A stretch of DNA of 64,000 nucleotides from Motacilla alba alba (lineage: Eukaryota > Chordata > Aves > Passeriformes > Motacillidae): contig NC_052026.1 of NCBI RefSeq assembly GCF_015832195.1, forward strand, positions 10,399,619-10,463,618, given 5' to 3'. The notes below the pieces were generated by a model. It saw only the letters and a list, made by a program, of their open reading frames with translations. It was not told the origin of the DNA and ran no database searches. Of this stretch, positions 25,340 to 38,960 are shown piece after piece; position 1 is the stretch's first letter, and each line of letters starts with the position of its first letter. The position numbers and the translations under genes were made by a program.

Positions 25340-25405
25340 AGCAAACAAAAAATCTGGACAAAACAAACAAAAAAAAAATCCAGCAAAAGAAAACCAAAAC
25401 CCCCT
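25340..25405 (-). repeat. AC-rich low-complexity tract
   Basis: A runs interrupted by C, ending in a run of five C (25400-25404). This is the complement-orientation version of the GT-rich tracts seen elsewhere in the window. Confidence 0.75.
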
Positions 25406-25889
25406 TGAACTTTATGGCGTGCCTATGTTTATGAAATATGTAGCTTCTCTTTTTTCTCACTGGAGCCTGTTAGTGTATGCATTAGCATGCTAACATAGAT
25501 GGTGATATTAGAAAGTGTTGGCTGGTTTTTCTGCACACTCTTAATTGCTAACTGATACAGAAAAGTCTTCCTTCAATTTTTGCTAATTCTTATTTTTATC
25601 CTACAAAATAAACAGTAACAGCATGCTGTCAAATATTTTTTAAAAAATTAAGCGTACAATTTTAAAAAATGTATCAGTTATTATGAGGGGCAGTTGAAGA
25701 TGAATACAGAAAAATAATTTTGTTTGCCTGCTCATTTTTTTTTTTCTGAAAGCCTGGCCTTTATTTAAGCATATTATTCTTCTGTGTCACACACAAAAAA
25801 TAACCCTACAAGATTTATTGGCATTTGTATGGAAAAAATGAAAGGATTTTCATGTTTTGTAAGAAACTTAATACACTCTCACAGATGGC

Positions 25890-26260
25890 CCAGCTCAGGT
25901 GTGATTTTAATTATGAGATAAAACAAAGCCCAACACAGTAGGAAGTAGTCTTAATAAACGGCCTGAAGCTTTTGTCTTCATGTGTCAAAAAGCCTTTTTA
26001 TTGCGTGATGAAATTTTTTTTCCTAGCTGTTTCTAAAAATTGGTTGGAAAAAATACATGGGCTTCCAAAGTTCAAGTGAATTATTTTGGTCAAGTTAAAA
26101 ATAGGACTTTTTTTTTTTTTCATTTGTCCTCCCAACAAGTTTGGACTTCGGGCAAATGATAGAAAAAATACATTATTAATAATTGAACCTGCAAGTACCC
26201 AAATGCTTTATTTATAAGTAAAGTAATTTTCTAATTAGATGTTGTCATTTTGTGTTGCAG
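25890..26260. promoter_or_regulatory. Candidate conserved non-coding element
   Basis: Complex AT-rich block with CpG-containing words (AAACGGCCTG near 25957, ATTGCGTGATG near 26000, ACTTCGGGCAAATG near 26146) and clustered TTATTAATAATTG and TAATTAGATG homeodomain-type cores. A T run at 26108-26120 divides it. The texture matches vertebrate conserved non-coding elements, though no alignment supports this yet. Confidence 0.38.
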
Positions 26261-29200
26261 TATCACATTGCTTAGTAGTAACACAAACTGAGAATTTGCT
26301 AAGCTTGGCTTAAACTGCACTATCAGAAAGTAATATTAATTTAAACCTGGCTATGGTGTTCAGCCTTCATTATTAAAACACAAATAGTATGATCCTGTTG
26401 TTAAATATTACTAATATATTATAATAATGTTGTACTGTCTTTCCCTTAGTGGGGAATTATGAGGACCTCATGTTAGGACCTCAGTGTCCTGACATAGTTA
26501 ATTATCCATAGATAATGGTTTTCAGCAGTGCCTGTTCTGAACATCACAACCTCACTGTTAAGGGCTTAATAAATATTTGCAGACTCAGGTGCAGAGCACC
26601 TACGTCCTCCTCTGCAGAAGCAAACAGCTGTGGTTGCCTTCCTGTGCCATACATCACCCCCAGCCCCTCATTTGTCCTGGCAAACCTAATGGTGCAAATG
26701 GCAAGTTTTATGTCCTGTGCTAGACTGGGGTAATGTTTGCTGCAGAAATGCTAGCTTACCTTCCAGGAGTCATCTGTCTTTTCCAATGCAGAAATATCTT
26801 AGGAGGCTGAGACTTCTGGGGTTCATTACTTGAATGCTGTGTGTATTGATAAAATTATTTAAAACTTGATTTCAGAGTGTGTGACTGCTATCGCCACACG
26901 TGCTGGAAGGTGGAAAACTACAACCAGATGGTTCACAATTGAAATTTGTATCCACGAGCTTACTTTTAGGGGACAGTTATTTGTAATAATTATTTTAATT
27001 ATAGGAAAGTGAAGAGCTTAATCATAATGAGCTTTTAGAAGTAATACAGGTTAGGGTTTTTTTTTTCCTGTGGTTGAATACATCTCATGGGAGGAAGTAC
27101 CCATAAACTCCAGGTAGCTGTGTATCATCTTAAATTAGGGCTTGGAACATGGGTGGTTCTTACATAACATCCCAACTGTAATTGCTGTTGAATAATGGAG
27201 TGGAAGGAGGAAACTCTAGGTTTATGTATGTGGAACTGAGCCACATTCAGACAGAGACATTCTAGAAATGGAATAATTTACATAGTCTTTGATGATTAGT
27301 AGTCAGTGAGCTTCTCTGTCTAACCAGTTACAATAGCAGTTGTGTTTTAAATGCTACTCAAAAACTCTTTGGCATTCAGTCCAAAATAAACCCACCAGCT
27401 TAACTTCATATTTTTTCTTACGGATTTCAATGCTTTCAGCAAAGGCCCTAAGGGGAAGTTCTTGGGTTTTTTCCCTAGAAATTTTTATTCTCTGCTTCCT
27501 CCTTGCCTTGCCATCTATGCATCATTGGTCCTCATCCTATTCCATTTTTGGATTTTTAATTAATCTTGTCTGATCATATTTTTTATGTATTATGAGGTGG
27601 TATAACATAAAGAGTAATTTATAATAAATTAATAATGACGTGGTTCATGTTTTTGACCATGTGCTGATTGAGAGAGCATTTGGAGAACACTTTATGGTCC
27701 ATATTCTACAGAATTTATAGTGCAGTTTCGACATTGAAATGATCCTCATCTATCCTGTTCTGTACTAAGCACTCTGATTCTCAGATTTTCTACAGAACCA
27801 GTTATTGCTGAGCAGGGGAAGCAATCATGATGGACTTGCATGGGTTTCTGTGAAGCAGGGATCCTCAGCATTGGTTACCCTGGTCTCTGGAACACTTCTA
27901 ACTGGTTTCTGGTAGTCAAACACTCGAATTTTATTATTCTCACCATTCAGCAAACTGTAGTGACTGTAGGAAATCAGTGTTAATAGTACTGTGAGCTTTA
28001 TGTTTCAGCTGAAGTTGTGATTGTGGTGTTGCTTATTCAGTTATGAATTTGGTACAAACCTAGAGGAAGGAATTTTCATTCCGATGTGTGCTGATTGTCT
28101 TTCCTCCCGGTTAATCCAGCCCTGGTGATTGACTCTGGGTGAAACGCAAGCTGGCATTACTGGTCTGTGCTGCACTCCCAGATCTGCATTCTCCTTCTGC
28201 TCTGGATGGGAGCAGTGCTAACATGTCACTAACCTGGCCTGGCTATCTGGCCAAGAAGTTATTGATGTCGCATAAAAACCCCAGAGTAAACAAAGGGTGC
28301 TGTATTTCAGTGGTGATAGACTGTTAGTCCTAAGTGTTATGTCTCCCCATCAAACAGAAGATGCAATGGCAGTTCTCACTTTCCCTTAACATTTAATGGT
28401 ACAAAGCTAAAAGTTTAATGAAAAACACAGATGTGACTCCAGGATTCAAACTCAGCGTTGGATTAATTTAATCATATTCCTTTCTGATTGTGTGCTCTTT
28501 AAATTCTGTTCTAACTATTCTATTGGTAGCCTATGTCCCTTTGAGTCATTAGCAAAATGTAACTGATCTTCATCTGTTTGGCTGGAGAGGGTGGGGGGTT
28601 TAATCTTCAAAATAATCAAGCTGTTGGCTCATGAAAGTAAACGTTTTCGATCCTTTGTTGTCAGATACCACAATTTTCTCCACAGCAAACTTAGATGAAA
28701 CAGAAAACTGATACACTGAGCCACTGGAATTGCAGTCTTGTAATTTAGAAATATCCACTTTATCCTTTATAATTCACTAAGATTCTTCAGTCTGAATCTG
28801 ATATAGGTAGGAGCCAAGACAAACAGTAACCATTTATAATCGTTCAGAACAGTTTGGATTTCACTAGAATGTAAAGCCAAAGAGTTCTTGGCTTTGTTTC
28901 ATGTGTCTTGCAAGGATAGAAAGTGTATTTAAATTGTAGTATTCACCATAGCTGCATGTTTCTGTGGTATCTGCAAGCTTTTATTTTCAGCATTACAAAG
29001 TTGTGAAAATATTGTACACTAAAATTTCTCTCTTTAGCAGCTGAAGGACTTGATTTAAGGTCCTGAAACTTGCTAGAAATAGTGTATACAAAAAGCTGTC
29101 TGCAGTCCTTCAAGCAGGAGTAAGAACGCAGTGACACCTGGGGTGCCAAACATGTGCTTAGATGAAGAAAAGGGCAGGTGTGCATCCCTTCTGTGTGGGG

Positions 29201-32200
29201 CATTGCCCTGGAGTGCTGACACCTATTAAGAGTTTTGATCCTTCAGAACACTTCTGGATTCACAGCTGACTTGCTGGCTTTTAAAGAGCAAGTGCTGCAG
29301 CAGAGAGTATTTGCAGGACTGAGCCATAAAATTGCTTTTGTGATTTACTTGTTTTAAAGGTATTTGCCAACTAGCTAGAATAGCTTTGAGTGAGTGTTCC
29401 AGTTGCACAGGACACAAATGGAACCTACATTTATTTTGCCTCGGGAGTTTGAGTTCTAGAATGATAAAAGCTATCAAAATAGACTCTGCCCCTCAATTTA
29501 GTATGTTACTGACCTCCCACCCAACATGCAAGTGTGTGCACACCTGACTTCCAGATACATGTGTGGAATTGATACACCAGGAGTCCTTCTAGTGAGGAGA
29601 GTTTGCCAGAATATCATTGAGAATTGATCTTGTCTTATCCTGTCCTTCTGAATTACAAATAACTTAAGAATCAGAGCAGCAGTGTAATTGCTCTGTACCT
29701 CCAAAAAGTTCATTTTAGTATAGGTTAAACTGTGAATTCTACCTTATATAGCACTTTTAAATTCCTAGATGAAATTGCCACTATATATGACAATGAAAAA
29801 GAGAGAATCCTCACGTTTACAAAATCCATGCTGGGAAAGCATTATGGCAAAACCACTGTTGTACTCTTTAGAGCTGAAATTTGTGAAATGTTTTGCCCTG
29901 GGTGTAAGTAAGTTTATGGTGAGCTTTCCACATCTGGGGTCAAGCACCAGCAGAAGTTGTGTTTTCCTCAGACATGAGCTGGGCTGGCATTTCTGACAGA
30001 CGTGTAAACAGATGCAAGCCTTGTTGCTAATGACAGGTGATTATAAGTGGCATGGGTGCCAAGGTAATTAAACCATGCCTTGACAGGAACATTTGGTGAA
30101 ATGGTATTTCAGCATTAGAAAAATTGTTGCAACACTTTTTTTCCCTGCTAAGCTATAACCTGCATATCATTCATTTTGATTCTTTGGCCACAGTGCTCCC
30201 AAACCTGCTCCCTGCTTTATGTATAGAAGTGTGGAGAAATAGCTGAATAGCACCAGTACATATCAGTGGGGTTTTGGAGCTTTGAATTGAAGCATCTGCT
30301 TCTAAGAAGGCTTTTAGCATATAAATATGGTATAAAGTCCAGCATAGAGGGATTGGTGATATATTATCTTACTTTATGACAAGATAATGGTTATTGTGCC
30401 AGATTTATTAATGGCTGAATTATTGTGGTACTGTTTGTCATATATTTCTTACTGGACATCTTAACTGCTTTTACTGCTGTGAATTGTAGTTTCTAAATCT
30501 ATTTAAGATTTTTTTGTACTTCTCAATGAAATACAGTTTATTCTTAAAGTGAAAATAATGGTTGCTTTAGAAGTAATGCACTTGATATTAGAACTTTTAT
30601 GAACTTCAGGCAGTATCTTCTCAGCTCTTCATACTGTAATTTCATAGTTCAAGATGACTTTATCTTTTCCATTCCAATTTCTGTAGCTCATAGTGAATAA
30701 TGCTAAAGTTCCTTATTGATCTCAGCATTCCAAGCAACCCTTTATTTAAAATATTCACTCACATACTGTATCAGAGCAGTGCAAAAATTCAGTTTAATCC
30801 TATAAATTAATCAAAATTGATTTAATAAAATATGAAAGATCTAGTTTAGGGATATTTTTCCATTATTCTGTGTGAAATTCATTATAATCTTAGGATGGTG
30901 TCTAACTGTTCACATTATTGATGTTCCTTTGGTTTTTGCTTCAGCCTTGAAGCAATAAGTGTTTAATATAATAATCTCAGCTGAAATTCTGGGCTTCTAC
31001 CAAATTTGGGAGCAGAATTTAATCCTGTTTATTTTTTGTTCAGGGTACTCAGGATGGAAAGAAATTATTCCTCTCTGCTGGTTGGTCAGGACATCATTAA
31101 GCAGTGTAATGAACTACTACAAATAATCAGTTGTAGCTAATACAGTCTTTACATGTGGGCTGGGTACTTAGTAAAGGGTCTTTGAAATCTAGTAACTTTT
31201 AGTTTAAAGGTGGTTCTTAAAAATGAAATTTTAAATATAGTGAAATCAATTTTCACATTAGTTACTTGAAGAGATGAAGTTAAATGATTTGTTAATACTC
31301 TTCTTCAGCATTCTTATAAGAAGGTAAAATTGCACTAAACCCATCAAGATGACAGTGAAATTTTCAATGTCTTTTGTTGCCTTTTTTTTTTCTTTCCCCT
31401 ATCACCCAATTCAAGTCTCTCAACTTTCCATCCCCTGAATTCCAATCAATGTGCTAACAGAATTTTGATGTTCAGTTAATACAATTGTAGGATTTTTAAG
31501 CCTGAGAAAGATCCTGTAAATAATTTGTGTGGCCCAAAGAAGCTGGCTTGAATGGATCTGATCAATTCAAGTGTGGCAGAGGTGAGTGGTGTGCCTGTCA
31601 AATGCTGCAGCAGTGACCTACCAAAGTGAAGTAGTTTATCTACAGAGAAAATAAATTAGGGGATCACTTGTAAGGATTGTAAAGCTGAGAAGTGAGGGGG
31701 TAACTGGCATTTTTGCATTTAGAATTTCTATGTACAGGAGTGTTTCAGAGATTAGAAAAGCTTGGCTGTTTTCCATCATCTTCAGTGAAACAGAAGGTGT
31801 GCAAGTTGTGCTCCTGTTACTGTTTGCAGCTTATAAGTAAAAAAGAAGGAAAGAGAAAGAGAAGGATTTGGATGCTCATAGTTAAGGAAGGTGTAGTAGT
31901 TGTAAAGCCTATCCAAAATAAAATCAGTGTCATGTTGAGGTCTAGAATTAAGTGTGTGTTTATACATACAGCTTTTCCAAAGGATTTTAGTGTTATGTGC
32001 AAGTAACCTTGGAGCTGCCAGTTCATTTTATTTCTGATGCTGCCTGCTAGTCCCTGAAGCAGATAAACTATGGATTTTTTTTGATCTTCCATTTGCTAGG
32101 CTTTCGTTATATTTGTGGTTACAGTCACAATGTCAGCACATAAAATGTTAAACATCACTGGTCTGAAAGAAGCTTCCATTGTCTTCTACTTCTGGTGCCT

Positions 32201-32369
32201 GGGGATTCTTTCCAGCCTTGCAGTGGTGGTTCTGTCAGTGTAATATGTCATGAAGCATTTCTCAGTAATGACAGACATTGAATATGAGTGACAGGAACTC
32301 TGACCGAGTGAAATGGGTTCAATTACCAGAGATGTAGGGTTACCTGAGATAAAACCAAATGGTCCAATT
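26261..32369. other. Non-coding spacer, no gene seen
   Basis: AT-rich sequence without a recognisable gene or transposon. Several open frames of 60-97 codons exist on both strands and overlap one another (for example 31713-32006 and 31817-32092), which is expected of spacer. One complex patch at 28580-28740 is listed separately. Confidence 0.65.
28580..28740. promoter_or_regulatory. Candidate conserved non-coding element
   Basis: The block contains AATAATCAAGC, a forkhead-like GTAAACG (28637-28643) and a SOX-like CCTTTGTT (28652-28659), in complex repeat-free DNA. The CpG in GTTTTCGATC is unusual here. Evidence is motif texture only. Confidence 0.27.
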
Positions 32370-33150
32370 GTGCTCTGTTTTGACCCTGTGACTCTCAACT
32401 ATCCAGCAGCAAAGACAAATGGCCGATTAACCATCCCCTAACCCTCCTTTTCTGTGATAAACTTGTTTGGATTTCCTTGTCTGAATAAAAATCTAAGTGT
32501 GGCATGTTTCTAAAAGGAAATATGATAGGAAAACAATGGGTACTGGTGCTAGTCATTTTCTTCTCTTACCGACACAAAACAGAAAGCTGTCATTCTATCT
32601 TGGAATGTATCTAGGACATAGTGTCCAGAAATCAATACAAGATAAATGATTGCTCTCTTAACCTCACCTTTCTTCTGCTGCAGCGGTTACGTTGCTCCTG
32701 TTCACCTGTAGCCAACCTGACGCCAGAATAAATGAGAGAACCTGCCATGAAAAGTATCTTCTTGGGGTTTTTTTGTGTTGGAGGGTTTTTGTTGGCTGGG
32801 GGGCAGGGGTTGCTAGTCAGTACTGAGAGCCGTTTTACACTTGTTCTAGTCCAGTGCCTACAGCTCCCAGATAGAGTTATAGCAAGCTCCCTAATTAAAC
32901 TGTCGCTGTCTGCCCTCACTTGACTGCCTTTACAAAGTCATTTAACTAACAGACATTCCTGACTATTAAAGCTAGGAGCTGCATGTCTCCAGTGCTGGAG
33001 ATAAAATGAATGAAATTTGTTAATCTCCACTGACACTTGATCCTAGATGTTGAACTAACGCTGTTGCACCTGAACTTTTTCTTTATTGTAATTACTTCTC
33101 ATGTTATTATTTCATGTAATAAATTGGAAGAAAATTTCAACAGGTATTAA
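32370..33150. promoter_or_regulatory. Candidate conserved non-coding region
   Basis: Complex sequence either side of a GT-rich tract (32762-32812). It includes GGCCGATTAACC (near 32421), CCTAATTAAACTGTCGCTG (near 32890) and TGTAATTACTTC (near 33087) homeodomain-type cores. A strong acceptor-like CTTTCTTCTGCTGCAG ends near 32683, but the following frame closes after about 15 codons, so no exon is called. The regulatory reading is inference from texture. Confidence 0.32.
32762..32812 (+). repeat. GT-rich low-complexity tract
   Basis: Alternating G runs (up to six) and T runs (up to seven), with weak G-quadruplex potential on the + strand. Confidence 0.78.
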
Positions 33151-34922
33151 ATTATTCAAGCTGATTTATGGATGCTGAGTGAATATGACATTCATCATGT
33201 GCATTCTTCAAAAGCACAATTCAGTGGATGTTCAGAGCTGAATTCAAGGTTTGCAGTAATAGAAAACTGTAGTAAGAGGATGTATTTCCTTCATCTGAAA
33301 GGAATGCCATTTTGAAGTCTTTACCATTTAGCAATGAAGATAAATTTTGCCTTTGTGATTGTATCTACACTTAATTTAAGCAAATACTTTGATTGAAAAT
33401 TTAATACGTTTTCAAATAGCACATTAAAAAAAATTGCATGCCATTGGTAGAATTAGAAGGGCTCAGATTATAGGGTAGGATTCAGTTCTATTTGAAGGAA
33501 CAAACATTTTAAAGGAAGATTCGTAGTTTATTTTCCATCTTCTCTATTTGTTCCATGTTCTTTTTCTGTCACAGATTTTAAGTTCAGAAGGGACATTTAG
33601 ACCATGTGGTTTGAGATCCTGTAGATCTTAAGGAGCTTTTTCCCTTGGCTGTCCCTGTATTGAGCCCAGTGGTTTCAGAATGGTGTCCATTGGTTTGAGA
33701 ATAGTGGGAAATAGGAATCTATACCATTTCTCTGGTAATTGAGTCAGTTGCTAATTAGCCTCACACCTTATGAGTTCTTTTTTCTGTTTCTTATTGGAAT
33801 GCTTTGCTTCAGCAGCCTTTCTGTACTACTTCCTTCCTATGACTTTTTTCTTCTGGAAGGAAAAAACCCAGCATTAGTGTCCAGTTCTTTCTGCAGAAGT
33901 ATGTGTGAGCTGCAGTCATTTCAGTCTTCCCTCATTCCCAAGCTGGGCAGAGATCTAGGAGGGTATGTACTTCATGCAGGCCACGGGCAGAGCTGCTGCC
34001 ATGGCTTCACAAATTTGTCATGTCAGCTCAAGGCTCTGCACCACCTTCTCTTGCATACCTTTAGCCCTGTATTTCCAGTGTTGTGAAGCTTCTGTGGGAT
34101 GTGTACTGTTTATCATCTAAAAGGGCACAGCAAGCCAAAATACTACCATTATAATTATTAGTATTAATAATTTTCTCTTCCTCCTCTTTAGGAACTTTCA
34201 GATACCTAGTTATGTTGTTAATTTCAAAATCTTGTACATAACAGATGATAATTTATAAAGCTTTTGATTCCTAGTGACCTTTTACTTTTTTTCTAGTGAT
34301 CTTTACAAGACAGTTCATCACTGTCTTCATCACTTGATTGTGCTCCTTATTTCCAGGTCAGAGAGTTATGTTTTGGACCTTTCTGACTTTTCTGCACAGT
34401 GTACTGGTAAAGGTATAAATGCTAGGAGATTTGGTAGTTCATATTTCAGCATAGTTTTTCTTGCTGGGTTGGAAGGAAGATGTTTCTTTAAAGCACCTAA
34501 ACACAGTCTTTCCACCCTAAAGATACTTTAATTTATTTCCTTCTGCTAAAAGCAAATAATAATGCCAGTAGATGCTGAGGCTGCAATTTGTTGATCTAAA
34601 CCAGTGAATGCAATTTCTGAGCTTAGAACTTTGGGTGATGATATAAATGGTCAATCATAGGTGGCTAAATGTAATTTATTTCCTTAAAAAAGGTTTCTTT
34701 AAAACAAGATCAAGCTGCGTTCCCTTCTAGATAGATCAGTAGTAGAAATATTATTTTGTTGTTTTTAAGTAATACCTGAAAGCTTTACTGTAAACTTTCT
34801 TGTATAAAAGAGTATATTTTAGCTTGCTTTTAATGGCTTCTTGCATCTGCTGGCTGGAACAATGTTGTGATTTACTTTAGCCCTGGAAATAGTGGATAAC
34901 CATGAGCTACCTTGTTCCCATA

Positions 34923-34942
34923 TTTTTTTTTGTGTGTGTGTG
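34923..34942 (+). repeat. T run followed by (TG)n
   Basis: Eight T followed by six TG units, a short microsatellite. Confidence 0.85.
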
Positions 34943-36489
34943 ACAGGTAGTGTATCTGGTGCAGTTTATTTTGCTTTAAAGAACTGTTGTTTTTCCATTC
35001 ACAAATACTGTTCCTACCATGTATAAACAGAGTTCTAGAGAACTTGTGCTGTTGGGTGTTATCTGCCCCCTGTTCTTTACAACTAACATCAGCCAATAAA
35101 AATACAGTCTGTTTTCTTTTTTGGGATAGGATTTGGTCATATAAGCTTGAATTTCCAATGTCAATTCTATTCATGCCAGGAAAAGCTTGGATACAGCTCA
35201 TCTTTTCTGTTACATGTTTGCAGTAGAGACTAATGCTGAACTTGAGAGTGACTCAGCAAAAAGCTGTGTGCTTATCTCCACAGTCTACAGGAGAGACAGG
35301 CATCTCCAGGAAAGTCTCACAGTCTTTCACCTGGTCATAATAATTTCTTAATTCCTCACATCTTTTAATGTCTGAATTTGCATCCCCAGTGCTTTGGTCT
35401 CCCCATTGTGCCCACCTAAGCAGTGATTTTCAGGTGAGAGATGTGTGGCTGCAAAAGGACAGCGCAGCAAGTTTAGTGGCATCTTCAGCCAATGGTACTG
35501 TTTCTTTTTCAAATAAAGAAATTACTGTTTTGTGTTATTTAGTTGATGCAAAATCCATCATATTTTGAGTTGAATTTACTCTGTTTTAAGCACACATTGT
35601 AGCTGGGCCTTTAGGGCTATTCACAGAAATAGGATGTTCAACAAATCAGCTTTTGCAGCACCAAAATACTGAACATCAGTGACAACAGCCAGAGATGGAT
35701 AAAATACATGCATCTTTATTTGCAAATCTAAATAAAATATGTATCTGCAAACTTCTGTATAATATCTATCCAAATGTCTATATAGTAAGCAATCTTCTCT
35801 GAATACAAGAAATGTTTCACTAGCATTGGAGTATGGAATAGTGCAAACACTTGCCAGTTATAAATCTACATTTATTTCCTTAATTTTATTACTACGTTGT
35901 GATAATCTTTCTATGACATCCTTCCTTTGCCTCCCATTTCCTATTTTGACCTTTTACTCCTACCATTATAATATATTGCAATCTACAAGATAAATTCTGT
36001 GAAAATTAGTTCTTTGGTTGATGTGTACAGGCTTTTTTCCCCTCACGTTCCACAGCATCCAACATATTTACAAAGTCTGTATCAATGTATTGCAGATTGC
36101 AGTCCCATGCTGGCCTTGCCTGTGCAGCTATCCAATAAAAATGCCTTCCACAGCTGTCAGGATGGAAGTTTGCAGGAAAGGAGCCATTGCATCCACTTGG
36201 AGCACTGCTTGTGCTCTGCTCCCCCTGAGCCTGGCGGGCCACAGTGAACAGTGGGAGCTGGTGATCGATGGATAATATTCAGTTCCAAGCTTCCATAGCA
36301 CCTTATTCTGAGGCTGGCTCATTCACCAGCTCGTGTTCTATGCTATGGGAAGTCTGGAAAAAAAAATAAATTGGTATTTTGGCATTCAGAAGATTTAATA
36401 TGAATTAATATGAATGTGTGTTGAATTATTTTGCTCTGTCGTGTAAAGAGCAGTGGGTCTGGAGTTAAAAGGATGTGACACCATGTCTT

Positions 36490-36503
36490 AAAAAAAAAAA
36501 AAA
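36490..36503 (+). repeat. Poly(A) tract of 14 bases
   Basis: An uninterrupted A run with no recognisable retrogene or SINE body upstream. Confidence 0.88.
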
Positions 36504-37889
36504 GATACATGTGTCCAATAGTATATTGTCAAGATTTAAATGTGAGCTAGCAAAATCATCCTTCAGTGCCAGGTGTACTTTTGGGAGGGTAGTTTGCACA
36601 TAGAGGTTTTTTAACTATTTTGGGCAGCTGTGGTGTGTGTGTGTTGTTTGTATTTTAGCAGTTTCACTTGAATAGTTTTCTATTGTATTACTGGTATTCT
36701 TGAGGTAATTGGAATATATTTTATGAGTATAAAAACGTATACAGAGCAGGATTTTCTCTCGGTTCCTAGAGACCTGTATTTAAACCAAACTAACCAACTA
36801 AAGCAAGCAAAAAGCCTCACCCTCTGTTATTTCTTAAACTTTGTGTCATGAGCTCTGTAAAAGGAAGCTCTGCTTAATGCAAGGTTCAGGAGCACTATGA
36901 ATTTCCTACATTGCTATAAAGCCTGCAGGGTATAGTGCTTTGTGTGGCCACTGAAGGATACCTGTCCTTGTGTGTGCAGAACTGCCAAGTAAAAAGATTT
37001 CGTAGATATTTATTGTACTGAAAAGCCTAATTTTTTTGCAGTCCTGTAAGTGGTCATCTACCTCAGTATAAGATGAGCTCTTGGGTTTCTTTCACTCCAT
37101 CTTCTTTTAGAAAGGTTACCATAATCAGGTTCATACATTTAAAAACACAATTCACAAAAATATCAGAAAAAAAAATGGTCCATCAGATGCAAGTTCAAAC
37201 ATGGAGAATTAGATTGAAGGAGTATTAAACTAATGGACTAGATATCTTTTTATATAAATGTCATATTATGCTGGTTCATCAAATGTGTATTTGAGAAGGA
37301 TACAAATTTAAAAATTAAGTACATCTATTAAATAGAACTACCAAGCTTTATCAGTGGAATAGTTTCCTTGGTACTTGGAGTAAGCCAAAAATATTTTTTG
37401 TTATTGTAAGCTGTATATTAATTAAAAATCACAGTGCAACTATCCTATTTCTAGAATGTAATTATATATTTGCATATAGTAAAATTTTGTGAAAAATAGT
37501 ATGCAGTCCATCTTTTGGAATCTAATTAATATAATTTTGATATTAATATTCATTCTATTAATAGGAAATAATCTCTACATTTCCTTAGCACATTTAGTAA
37601 GAGTGAACTTTCTTTTTTTACAAATTCTAAAACAGTCTTGTGGTCTTAGTGAAACTGCTTTATTAGCACTTCTGTAAGGTGAAATTCATTCCATTAAGGG
37701 AATAGGACGTTTTCAATGCTGTATTTTCTGTACAACCATGAGACTCAGGGAGGATGGGTGAGCATTTTCCCTCACAGAGACTGATTTTTACAGCTCTGAA
37801 AACTAAACCAGATCTTGGTGCAACTTTGTTTGGTGAGAATCCACAGATGCACACAATTCTGTTAATTTTCAAATACTTCTGCTTTAAAT

Positions 37890-38440
37890 CCCCGTCCTCT
37901 CACACTTCATCTGTGTAAATAAAGCTCCTCGTGCAAGCCGGCCAGGAAAACATATGATACCATTTGCGATTGCAGAATGCGGCATGCTGTTCTTCTGTAA
38001 TTATAATGGCCTGAGCAGTGAGGGGTTGGTTAGCCTTCCTTAGCAATCATTAATCTAGCCAGTCTGAGGAACAGTGGCCCATCTTGGAGAACAGCAGTCC
38101 TTGGCATGAGGCACCTTGGGCTGCGAGGCTGTTGGGGGCCAGGGATGGCCGTGTTTGTTACGTGCTGCTGCTCGCCGCTCCCCCAGGAGTCTGGGGGAGG
38201 CTTTTGCTGTCTCTGGATTGCTGCTTGCCCTCTCCCTCACTCTCTCGCTTGTCCCTTTCTTTCTCCTCGTTGTGAAAGTTTCTTTCTGTGTGACTGGGAG
38301 TCTGTTTAGCAGACCATATTGCAAGTGAAGGTGCATCGTTTGTTGCCTGATTTTGGCAACGCTGGGCAGTCAGCTGGGATGTAATTAAGACTCTGAGAAC
38401 AGGCTGTCTTCTCCACAGGAAGGGCATGTTAGATGTTGCT
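37890..38440. promoter_or_regulatory. Candidate conserved non-coding element with raised CpG
   Basis: Positions 37890-38060 form a complex block with CGTGCAAGCCGGCC-type CpG words, CATTTGCGATTGC and GTAATTATAATGG. Positions 38080-38300 form the most CpG-rich patch that I noticed in the window, with a C/T-rich run near 38230-38270. A TTTGGCAACGCTGGGCA word near 38351 recalls an NFI half-site pair. Open frames of 60-90 codons overlap on both strands here, a consequence of higher GC and not evidence for protein. A weak alternative promoter is possible but unproven. Confidence 0.38.
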
Positions 38441-38759
38441 GGGATTTGGGGCTGTCAGTTTGGCCAAGGCTGGAAACTGAGAGCTAGGGACAGTGATCTT
38501 TTCTTTCATTTATAATCCCTTTATGTACAGTGTATGCACTTGGCAAAGTTTACATATAACCTAGTGGCTGGAGCTTGCAAGCCAGTGCGGCTGAATTAGC
38601 ATATGTTACATGTATATTTTAGTAATATTTTAAAGCAAGTGCAAATTTCCAAAGTGAATTATGCATGTATGACAGAAATAGGGTTGTGTTGCATTGGGTG
38701 TCAAATCCCACAACTTTTTGTCAAGACCATGGATTTTACATTAAAAAGGCAGAGAGACT

Positions 38760-38960
38760 AAACGAGGTAAAACAGTTTTAATTTTTAACAGTTTGGTCCA
38801 GCCCAAGGAACTGCTCTCTGACAGTTATAACTGACATTTGAATAATTGGATTAATTCAGAGAGGGGCAAATCCTGTATTGATGGCTGTGCTTGTTCTATA
38901 TATTTTTTAACTTAGGGAAGGAGCCGAATCCTTTAATTATTTAAAGGACACTTCTTGCAA
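38760..38960. promoter_or_regulatory. Candidate conserved non-coding element
   Basis: Complex block with TTGAATAATTGGATTAATTC (near 38838), which packs several TAAT/ATTA cores and a Bicoid-type GGATTA. A second AT cluster, CCTTTAATTATTTAAAGG, lies near 38930 and is itself almost palindromic. Repeat-free. Regulatory function is inferred. Confidence 0.33.

Larger units (their letters stand above)
23651..25889. other. Non-coding spacer, no gene seen
   Basis: AT-rich sequence with simple repeats at 24522-24581 and 25340-25405 and no supported gene. A small hairpin, TTGAAGC-TTGAT-GCTTCAA, lies at 24484-24502. Confidence 0.65.
33151..37889. other. Non-coding spacer, no gene seen
   Basis: AT-rich sequence. 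Overlapping short open frames on both strands at 36000-36320 coincide with a GC-richer patch. The patch could be an old insertion or conserved element but shows no protein signature. Simple repeats are listed separately. Confidence 0.62.

Noticed and set aside
32660..32740. Acceptor-like CTTTCTTCTGCTGCAG as start of a + strand exon
   Set aside because: The frame after it that was followed closes after about 15 codons and no suitable donor follows.
38055..38427. Several overlapping frames on both strands
   Set aside because: Overlap in many frames reflects lower stop density in a GC-richer patch, not a gene.
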